This document shows, piece by piece, positions 16,685 to 22,331 of a stretch of DNA of 30,716 nucleotides. Position 1 is the stretch's first letter, and the number at the start of each line of letters is the position of its first letter. A model generated the notes under the pieces. The model was not told where the DNA came from. It searched no databases and worked only from the letters and a program-made list of their open reading frames with translations. A program made the position numbers and the translations under genes. Source of the DNA: CAZAMT01 sp964486145 (lineage in GTDB: Bacteria > Bacteroidota > Bacteroidia > Bacteroidales > JAAAOM01). The stretch lies in assembly GCA_964486145.1 (NCBI GenBank), contig CAZAMT010000017.1:1-30716 (forward strand), in the 5' to 3' direction.

Positions 16685-16882
16685 TGCTAAATGATGTAAG
16701 TTTTGAGACTACAAACAAGGCAATGAGTACAATTGAAACATCCGCGATTACCGGGGCGGCAGCTATTTTAAAGCCCTCCTTTTTATTGAAGCGGATGGTT
16801 TGAGTGATGACCATTGCCAGTAGTGGCCCCGGGGAAATTCCGACAGTTAATCCCAGCAGAACACCTAACCTGCCTTATTCAT
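16593..16882 (-). pseudogene. Broken LysE/RhtB-family amino-acid exporter
   Basis: Reading from about 16868 the minus strand gives LGVLLGLTVGISPGPLLAMV, then ITQTIRFNKKEGFKIAAAPV and IADVSIVLIALFVVSKL, a clear LysE-family N-terminal half (the SPGP motif and three membrane helices). The frame is closed upstream by TAA at 16877-16875. A natural ATG at 16882 (MNKAG) is one base out of frame, so a frameshift at about 16868-16870 has removed the start. The frame then stops at 16593 after about 92 residues, against about 200 in the family, so the second half is missing. Decayed gene. Confidence 0.65.
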
Positions 16883-16930
16883 ACGTTGTGTGCCATTCCA
16901 ACTCCGAAAAAAATTTGTTTGCATTCTATA

Positions 16931-16950
16931 TTATATGTAAAAACATATAA
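16931..16950. promoter_or_regulatory. hip operator 1
   Basis: TTATATGTAAAAACATATAA: a palindrome of TTATAT-N8-ATATAA (extending to seven bases per arm here). The half-site spacing N8 is the same as in the E. coli HipB operator TATCC-N8-GGATA. First of three copies. Confidence 0.65.
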
Positions 16951-16970
16951 AATAAAGTTTTAAGACGAAA

Positions 16971-16990
16971 TTATATCTGATTGCATATAA
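16971..16990. promoter_or_regulatory. hip operator 2
   Basis: TTATATCTGATTGCATATAA: the same TTATAT-N8-ATATAA palindrome, exactly 40 bases after operator 1, just upstream of the -7 element, so it covers the -33 region. Confidence 0.65.
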
Positions 16991-16995
16991 TTTCG

Positions 16996-17003
16996 TATTT
17001 TTG
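16996..17003 (+). promoter_or_regulatory. -7 element of the hip promoter
   Basis: TATTTTTG matches TAnnTTTG and lies between operators 2 and 3, predicting transcription from about 17010 and a leader of about 20 bases before the hipB ATG. Repressor bound at the palindromes would block it. Confidence 0.55.
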
Positions 17004-17010
17004 CACGTAA

Positions 17011-17030
17011 TTATATTTAAAAGCATATAA
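17011..17030. promoter_or_regulatory. hip operator 3, overlapping the hipB start codon
   Basis: TTATATTTAAAAGCATATAA: third copy, again exactly 40 bases from the previous one. Its last base is the A of the hipB ATG, so it occupies the predicted transcription start and the whole leader. Confidence 0.65.
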
Positions 17031-17239
17031 TGAAGAAATTAGCAGAATTTGTAAAAGAACGTAGAAAAGAGGTAAATCTTACTCAGGAAGAATTTGCAGA
17101 ACGTGCAGGTGTTGCACTAACTGTGGTGCGTAAAATTGAACAAGGTAAAACGAATCTGAATATAGAGAAAGTCAATTTGGTTCTAAGCATGTTTGGACAT
17201 GAATTAGCTCCTGTGAATAGTAAAAAATTGAGTGAATGA
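17030..17239 (+). CDS. hipB: HipB-like antitoxin/repressor (XRE family HTH)
   Basis: 69 residues forming one helix-turn-helix domain: VKERRKEVNLTQEEFAERAG then VALTVVRKIEQGKTNLNIEK, the classic XRE/Cro pattern, with a short tail ELAPVNSKKLSE. It probably dimerises on the three palindromes that span its own promoter and represses the operon. Its TGA overlaps the ATG of the next gene (ATGA), and the three genes form one translationally coupled unit. In tripartite hipBST systems HipB acts as DNA-binding component while HipS neutralises the toxin; that division of labour is inferred here from the gene layout. Confidence 0.88.
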   Translation: MKKLAEFVKERRKEVNLTQEEFAERAGVALTVVRKIEQGKTNLNIEKVNLVLSMFGHELAPVNSKKLSE

Positions 17240-17571
17240 GACAGGGAAAAGTATATTATAAAAATTATTTGGCTGGAATTATTACAGAGACAAATGAAGG
17301 TGAATTTGTTTTTCAGTATGATGAGCAGTATGTGAAAGATCATCCCAAAGATTTCATCACATTCACTATGTTGGTAACGAATAAGCCATATACGGAAAAA
17401 CGACTTTTCCCGTTTTTTGAAGGATTAATTCCGGAAGGGTGGTTATTAAATATCGCTTCAGAAAACTGGAAAATTAACAGGAATGATCGAATGGGATTAT
17501 TACTGGCATGTTGTAAAAATTGTATCGGTGCCGTAAGTGTTGAACCAATACCAAAATTAGATGGAGAATAA
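17236..17571 (+). CDS. hipS: HipS-like protein (detached HipA N-terminal subdomain)
   Basis: 111 residues corresponding to the N-subdomain 1 of HipA: RQGKVYYKNYLAGIITETNE, FVFQYDEQYVKDHP, RLFPFFEGLIPEGWLLNIAS (the LFPFFxGLLPEG HipA_N signature), RMGLLLACCKNCIGAVSVEP. Full HipA toxins (about 440 residues) carry this region fused to the kinase; here it is a separate gene overlapping the kinase by 11 bases. In E. coli O127 HipBST the homologous HipS is the antitoxin that holds HipT inactive. It is co-translated from hipB by ATGA overlap. Confidence 0.85.
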   Translation: MRQGKVYYKNYLAGIITETNEGEFVFQYDEQYVKDHPKDFITFTMLVTNKPYTEKRLFPFFEGLIPEGWLLNIASENWKINRNDRMGLLLACCKNCIGAVSVEPIPKLDGE

Positions 17572-18508
17572 ATGCTTGTATTGTTACGAACCTGTAAGGA
17601 TAGGTCATAATTTTCATGAAAAATGTTCTTTAGAATTCTTTGGAACTCCAACACCACCTGTAATTGAATACTCGCTTGATCAAATGGATGAACTTGCGAA
17701 AAATGTAGTTGAACGGAGTGTTTCAGTACCAGGTGTTCAGGCGAAACTATCAATGTCGTTGGTAAAAGAAGCAAAGGAAAAATCGGATCCACGTCTTACA
17801 GTTGTTGGTGCTTTAGGTGGACAGTACATTTTCAAGCCCCCTTCTGATCGCTTTCGAGAAATGCCTGAAAACGAACATGTAACCATGCGAATGGCTGAAA
17901 ATTTTGGAATTCGGGTGGTACCATCTTCATTGATTCGATTAGCATCCGGAGAACTATCATACATAACTAAACGCGTTGACCGGACAGAAAAGGGTGATAA
18001 GATTCATATGATCGATATGTTTCAGATCACTGAAGCATTTGATAAGTATAAAAGTTCTATGGAGAAAGTTGGAAAGGCATTAAATAGCCATTCCGACAAT
18101 ACATTACTTGATAAGATCTTCTTTTTTGAATTGACTTTATTCTCTTTTATTACAGGAAACAACGATATGCACTTGAAGAATTTTTCAATGATAGAAAGTC
18201 CTTCAGGCTGGGTATTATCTCCAGCATATGATTTATTGAATGCCTCAATTCTAAATCCTGATGACGAAGAAGAGCTTGCACTTACTTTGGCTGGTAAGAA
18301 AAAGAAGTTGAAGCAGGACCATTTTGTACAATTTGGTAAAGGATTAGGCTTAACGGATAAGCAGATAAAAGGAGCCTTTAAGCGAATTGAAAGAAATACT
18401 CCTAAAGCGATCGAATGGATTGACCGGTCATTTCTATCTGAGGATATGATGAATGTTTACAAAGAAGTACTTGAAGAAAGATATAAACGGTTGGGAATAA
18501 AAAAATGA
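17561..18508 (+). CDS. hipT: HipT-like serine/threonine kinase toxin (HipA C-terminal kinase)
   Basis: 315 residues. An N-terminal zinc-ribbon-like C-x2-C...H-x2-C (C5, C8, H19, C22) precedes the kinase. The Gly-rich/autophosphorylation loop reads ERSVSVPGVQAKLS (S53 and S55, the S-x-S arrangement of HipT toxins). K92 in YIFKPP is the likely ATP lysine, D202 the catalytic Asp in GNNDMHLKN, and D224 the metal Asp in SPAYDLL. All catalytic residues are present, so it is probably active. HipA/HipT kinases phosphorylate aminoacyl-tRNA synthetases (GltX for HipA, TrpS for E. coli HipT); the target here is unknown. ATG at 17561 sits inside the end of hipS. Confidence 0.88.
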   Translation: MENKCLYCYEPVRIGHNFHEKCSLEFFGTPTPPVIEYSLDQMDELAKNVVERSVSVPGVQAKLSMSLVKEAKEKSDPRLTVVGALGGQYIFKPPSDRFREMPENEHVTMRMAENFGIRVVPSSLIRLASGELSYITKRVDRTEKGDKIHMIDMFQITEAFDKYKSSMEKVGKALNSHSDNTLLDKIFFFELTLFSFITGNNDMHLKNFSMIESPSGWVLSPAYDLLNASILNPDDEEELALTLAGKKKKLKQDHFVQFGKGLGLTDKQIKGAFKRIERNTPKAIEWIDRSFLSEDMMNVYKEVLEERYKRLGIKK

Positions 18509-18523
18509 AAACGGCACACACAA

Positions 18524-18630
18524 AGCATCAAACCCAATAGCCGAGGGTGTTTCATAGGATAATGATGAAGTTAAAAGATAATTTCGTACTTTTATGAAAA
18601 GACAGTGAAAGCGGCTACAGGGTTTATGCT
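18524..18630. repeat. Long imperfect inverted repeat downstream of hipT (attC-like)
   Basis: Left arm AGCATCAAACCCAATAGCCG (18524-18543) pairs with CGGCTACAGGGTTTATGCT (18612-18630): 17 base pairs with one bulged C (18529) and a two-base internal mismatch, around a 68-base AT-rich centre. AACG (18510-18513) and CGTT (18635-18638) extend the symmetry outside. A short paired box, a bulge, a second paired box and a long variable centre resembles integron attC sites, but the GTTRRRY core is not clearly present. It lies 15 bases after the hipT stop. No integrase is visible. Confidence 0.5.
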
Positions 18631-18690
18631 CGAACGTTATAGTTTGAATTGGTAACACAGCAGAACTTATGCCGCCAAAGGCTGTATTAG

Positions 18691-18736
18691 CCCGATTTAT
18701 CGGGGAAGGACTGCCTGCCCCGATGTTTTTTCGGGG
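18691..18736. repeat. Two adjacent GC-rich hairpins in the hipT-GH43 intergenic region
   Basis: CCCGAT-TT-ATCGGG (18691-18704) and CCCCGA-N7-TCGGGG (18718-18736). The arms share the CCCCGA/TCGGGG sequence, so they could also pair with each other. Neither is followed by a T-run on the plus strand. They may act as a two-way transcription barrier between the convergent hip operon and GH43 gene. The remainder of 18631-18799 holds no ORF I can support. Confidence 0.5.
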
Positions 18737-18799
18737 AGCTCAACGAAGTTAATTAATAATGCTAAACCTCCAAACTACTCCAAAATCGGATGCACAACA

Positions 18800-20137
18800 T
18801 TAGTTAACAGGTTTACCAAATACTTTTAATTCAAACAATGCTGAAGCGTTGGGACCGCCTCTGATTATGCTGATTTTAACGTATCTTGCTTCCACCGTCA
18901 TATTTTCAATCGGTTTCCAGGCCTTCTCAGCCTTTGCGGTCCGGTCAACATAGGTTTCCCAATGTTGGTTGTCAACCGAATATTCGATTTTAAACAGGTT
19001 GAAATAATCATGATACACAAACCAGGGTTGAATCTTGCTAATTTCATAAACACCTTCCAAATCCACAGCAAAAGTCCCCCTGCTTCCGCCGGTCATCCAG
19101 CGTGTTGCAAAATTGTCATCCACAGCGAATTCAGGTTCAAAGCCCTTTGCATTACCTGAAGAGGTTACAGGCTTTCCAAATGCCACATTTCCGTACTCCT
19201 GACCACCGGATAAACCAAAATTTACACCTTCATGAGTTGGTATCACTTTATTTATCCATCCTTTCTCATCAAATTCTAATTTATCGATACAAACCTGCCG
19301 TTCACTGCATGTAGGAAAATGATAATAATCCTGCCTGTGATAAGCGATGTAGGTTTGACCGTCTACCTCAAAAAGAGAGTGATGTCCGGGACCGTATACA
19401 TGCATTTCTTTGTTTTTATCGAGTATCGGGTTGTTTGGTGCATCCTTGTATGGTCCCCAAACATTATTGCTCACTGCATAGCGGATATTGTATGTCACAT
19501 CTCCGCATTTTCCGCCGGAGTACATAAGGTAATATTTTCCATTTTTATAATGTACGAATGACCCTTCTGTATAATCAAAAAATGGCCCTTCGATGCTTTT
19601 CTCTTCAATAACCTGCTTTAAATAATGAGGTGATGAAGGGTCATTGTTAAATTCCACTGCTCTTGGTCGCGATTGTGGGTCGGAAGAAAAACCATATACT
19701 TTCCCTGTTGCCGGATCCTGAAATACCTGTAAATCAAAACCCTCCTCAACTTTGCCGATGTCCTCCCACGGACCAAAGGGAGTCTCTCCAACCATTAAAT
19801 GGCATTTAAAATCATAACCACTCGAATAAAACAGATACGTTTTTCCATCCTCTCCCTGAATAACGGATGGTGCCCAAAACAGATGCTTCCCGGTGATGCC
19901 AAGATGCCGGACCCTCCAGTGCTTCAAATCGGCGGAATACCAGACCATAGGTTCCATATATTTTGAAACCGTAGTGGCATAAATGTAAAATGTGTCATTG
20001 ACAACTACAATCGATGGATCGGCGAAAAACCCGGGAATTACCGGATTTCCGGTCTTTGGTTCAAAATACGTTTTCTGTTGCCCGATAGAAAGAGCTGCTT
20101 TCGAAAAAATCAGGATAACGATTACAAATTGTCGCAT
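18800..20137 (-). CDS. Secreted GH43-family glycosidase with C-terminal F5/8 type C (CBM32-like) domain
   Basis: 445 residues with a short Sec signal (VIVILIFSKAALSIGQ). The five-bladed GH43 domain spans about 30-310: catalytic base D40 (NPVIPGFFADPSIVVVNDTF), pKa-modulating D141 (LQVFQDPATGKVYG), general acid probably E191 (TEGSFVHYKNGKYYLMYSGG; E183 is an alternative) and the central-cavity His H251 (YGPGHHSLFEV). Residues about 318-443 form a discoidin-type domain (NVAFGKPVTSSGNAKGFEPE, ATRWMTGG, ARYVKISIIRGG). It probably removes arabinofuranosyl or xylosyl units from plant or algal glycans in the periplasm. No SusC/D pair is adjacent, so it is not in a visible PUL. Confidence 0.88.
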   Translation of the reverse strand: MRQFVIVILIFSKAALSIGQQKTYFEPKTGNPVIPGFFADPSIVVVNDTFYIYATTVSKYMEPMVWYSADLKHWRVRHLGITGKHLFWAPSVIQGEDGKTYLFYSSGYDFKCHLMVGETPFGPWEDIGKVEEGFDLQVFQDPATGKVYGFSSDPQSRPRAVEFNNDPSSPHYLKQVIEEKSIEGPFFDYTEGSFVHYKNGKYYLMYSGGKCGDVTYNIRYAVSNNVWGPYKDAPNNPILDKNKEMHVYGPGHHSLFEVDGQTYIAYHRQDYYHFPTCSERQVCIDKLEFDEKGWINKVIPTHEGVNFGLSGGQEYGNVAFGKPVTSSGNAKGFEPEFAVDDNFATRWMTGGSRGTFAVDLEGVYEISKIQPWFVYHDYFNLFKIEYSVDNQHWETYVDRTAKAEKAWKPIENMTVEARYVKISIIRGGPNASALFELKVFGKPVN

Positions 20138-20231
20138 ATTCTTATTTTAAATAAAAAGCTAAAATAAGACATTCTTCTTATAATCTAAATAAATCGGATT
20201 TTAACTGCTCCTGCGCACGTTTAAAACGCAT

Positions 20232-20507
20232 TTAAATAATTTCAAATGTACGTGCAAATTTGAAAAGTGCTTTGGTATTGTTTATTGATAATTTTTCTGA
20301 GATGCTACGCTGATAGTTTTGAACGGAGCTTTCTGTAATTCCCATTTGCTCAGCAATGGTGTACATGTCAAACCCATGCATAAGTAAAACAATCACCATC
20401 TTTTCGCGTTGAGTGAGTGATCCAAAAGCAACAATATTGTTTTTTATGTAATTGTTTTCATCTGCAATTTTATCATGCAGGCTTCTAAAAGATTCCATAA
20501 TAATCAT
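20232..20507 (-). CDS. Short LuxR-type HTH protein
   Basis: 91 residues. Nearly all of it is a GerE/LuxR helix-turn-helix (FGSLTQREKMVIVLLMHGFD, YTIAEQMGITESSVQNYQRS, ISEKLSINNTKALFKFARTF) preceded by one helix (DENNYIKNNIVAF). Both parts resemble the C-terminus of the neighbouring 244-residue regulator (DENEFMKRNFKKFANLTKRE), including the RFA-x-x-F ending, so the two are paralogues and this one has no sensory domain. An in-frame ATG three codons downstream (20498) is an alternative start. Target genes unknown. Confidence 0.75.
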   Translation of the reverse strand: MIIMESFRSLHDKIADENNYIKNNIVAFGSLTQREKMVIVLLMHGFDMYTIAEQMGITESSVQNYQRSISEKLSINNTKALFKFARTFEII

Positions 20508-20607
20508 TTGTTAACTCGTAAATTATTCATGAAACTACTACGAATTACATTTTAAATCAATACCCAAGATTGGGTATTTTTAATTCACAAAATGATTGCT
20601 TTGGAAA

Positions 20608-21342
20608 CTACGAACCTTGAATTAAGTCGAATGCCATTGCAAACCGAATTAACCCGGGTAAATTTTTACATTCAATTTTCCTGTAAATATTTTTTCGGTG
20701 TTGCTCAACCGTGTGGCGGGAAATAAAAAGTTTGTCGGCAATGGTTGGATTGTTATCTCCCGAGGCTGCGCGTGACAGAATTTCTTTTTCCCTTTTGGTA
20801 AGGTTTGCAAATTTTTTAAAATTTCGCTTCATAAATTCATTTTCATCCAACACACGATTTACTTTACCAGCCATATCCCCCATCAGATTAACCGGGCAGG
20901 CTATCAATAATCTTTCCTCCGGAAACTTACCATCCTGGCGTTTATAAAGCTTTGAGGTAATGTACATCCATTCAAATGATTTACTGCCCATGGGTTTAAG
21001 TTTTTGAAAAAATGATAAAATCTCAGTTTCATCATTTCGTACATAAAATGCTTGAATAAGTGCATTAATTCTTTGAAATTCTTCTTTATCAAATACAATT
21101 TTTGATTGATATTCGGTACCATAGCCGGCAGATTCGGCTAGGGTCATGTTAAGAACCTTTTCTGATACCTTATTCATGTAAACGTTTGATCCGCATCTGT
21201 GATTGATCAGTACACCAACAGGGAGAAAATCTGCAATATCTGTGATTTGAAACTTCTTTTCATGCTGACTTTTTTCCAACAAAAGTAACTTAAAATCAAG
21301 ATCTTCTCGTGTCTCCTGTATTGTAAGTCTTTGCGAAATCAT
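20608..21342 (-). CDS. LuxR-family transcriptional regulator with PAS-like sensor domain
   Basis: 244 residues. Residues about 33-150 look like a degenerate PAS fold (ITDIADFLPVGVLINHRCGS, VYMNKVSEKVLNMTLAES, FEWMYITSKLYKRQDGKFPE, RLLIACPVNLMG). Residues 178-240 are a LuxR/GerE HTH (NLTKREKEILSRAASGDNNP, TIADKLFISRHTVEQHRKNI). There is no receiver or membrane segment, so it is probably a one-component cytosolic regulator. It lies 100 bases upstream of the short paralogue on the same strand and is divergent from the alpha/beta hydrolase (71 bases), a possible target. Confidence 0.8.
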   Translation of the reverse strand: MISQRLTIQETREDLDFKLLLLEKSQHEKKFQITDIADFLPVGVLINHRCGSNVYMNKVSEKVLNMTLAESAGYGTEYQSKIVFDKEEFQRINALIQAFYVRNDETEILSFFQKLKPMGSKSFEWMYITSKLYKRQDGKFPEERLLIACPVNLMGDMAGKVNRVLDENEFMKRNFKKFANLTKREKEILSRAASGDNNPTIADKLFISRHTVEQHRKNIYRKIECKNLPGLIRFAMAFDLIQGS

Positions 21343-21379
21343 AAAATATTTGTATGTTTATCTCCAACTTGTGATACGT

Positions 21380-21387
21380 TATTTTTG
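21380..21387 (+). promoter_or_regulatory. Candidate -7 element of the alpha/beta hydrolase gene
   Basis: TATTTTTG (exact TAnnTTTG) 26 bases before the ATG at 21414, giving a leader of about 20 bases. The -33 region lacks a clear TTG. Confidence 0.4.
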
Positions 21388-21413
21388 TTAAAGGTGTTAT
21401 AAAAGTTGTAAAT

Positions 21414-22223
21414 ATGAAAGAAAAAAAGATAACAATAAAAAATTTAGAACTATTCTACGTTGATAATGAAATGAAAGGCTTGCCGATAGTCATGATTCAT
21501 GGAAATTCAATGAATTCAAAAATGTTTCATCAACAGTTTCACTCAACGGCATTATCACATTACAGGCTATTAGCGCTGGATTTTCCCGGACACGGAAAAT
21601 CACAAAGAAGCAGTACCCCTGAAAATGATTATGCTGTATCCGGTTTCATTCAAATAATTATTGAATTTATCAAAACCCTTGGCTTACAGAAAGTAGTTCT
21701 TTTTGGACATTCTCTTGGCGGTCACATCGCCATACATATTTTGCAACAACTTAATAATGTAAAAGGAGTCATTATTTTGGGAACACCGCCCTTAACGATG
21801 CCTCCAAAACTGGAATCAGCGTTCCTTCCAAATCCTTCATTAATGCATGCTTTTAAGCCTGATTTAAATAAAACGGAAATTCACCAGCTTGCAAGCGCAT
21901 TTATTCCGGAAAATCATGACGGTTTTAAACTGGTTCAATCAAGTATAAGCAATTGTGATCCCCTGGTAAGGCCTTTCATCGGAAAATCGATTCGTGCTGA
22001 AATAACAGAAGATGAATCAACGATTTTGAAAAAAGGAAAAGCTCCGGTTGCCATCCTGCATGGTGAAAATGAAACATTGGTCAATGCTGAATATATAAAA
22101 AATCTTAATCTGCCTTTGTGGGAAGACCAAATCATTACACTGGAAAATTCAACCCATTGTGCATTTCTTGAAAACCCGGAGCAATGTAATCAAGTTATCC
22201 TGCGCTTTATGGATCACCTGTAG
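21414..22223 (+). CDS. Alpha/beta hydrolase
   Basis: 269 residues, cytosolic, single alpha/beta-hydrolase domain. Visible elements: oxyanion region VMIHGNSMNSKMFHQQF, LALDFPGHGKS, nucleophile elbow FGHSLGGH (S100) and catalytic His in ENSTHCAFLENP (H248). At the usual acid position the strand reads AILHGENETLVNAEYI, so Glu (E218 or E220) would replace the more common Asp. The substrate cannot be told; esterases, lactonases and C-C hydrolases share this scaffold. It is transcribed divergently from the PAS-LuxR gene. Confidence 0.85.
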   Translation: MKEKKITIKNLELFYVDNEMKGLPIVMIHGNSMNSKMFHQQFHSTALSHYRLLALDFPGHGKSQRSSTPENDYAVSGFIQIIIEFIKTLGLQKVVLFGHSLGGHIAIHILQQLNNVKGVIILGTPPLTMPPKLESAFLPNPSLMHAFKPDLNKTEIHQLASAFIPENHDGFKLVQSSISNCDPLVRPFIGKSIRAEITEDESTILKKGKAPVAILHGENETLVNAEYIKNLNLPLWEDQIITLENSTHCAFLENPEQCNQVILRFMDHL

Positions 22224-22269
22224 AACATGGACTATCATTCTGATGAATAATTCCGGAATCAAAATAAAA

Positions 22270-22306
22270 AGGGCTTCAGTTGAGATTCACACTCCCTTGA
22301 AGCCCT
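22270..22306. terminator. Bidirectional terminator between the hydrolase and VCBS genes
   Basis: AGGGCTTCA (22270-22278) pairs perfectly with TGAAGCCCT (22298-22306) around a 19-base loop. On the minus strand the stem is followed by TTTTTATTTT, so it ends the VCBS gene efficiently; on the plus strand the following sequence is less T-rich, but it can also serve the hydrolase gene. Confidence 0.75.
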
Positions 22307-22331
22307 GTTCCTTCATTTATTTATTTACCGA

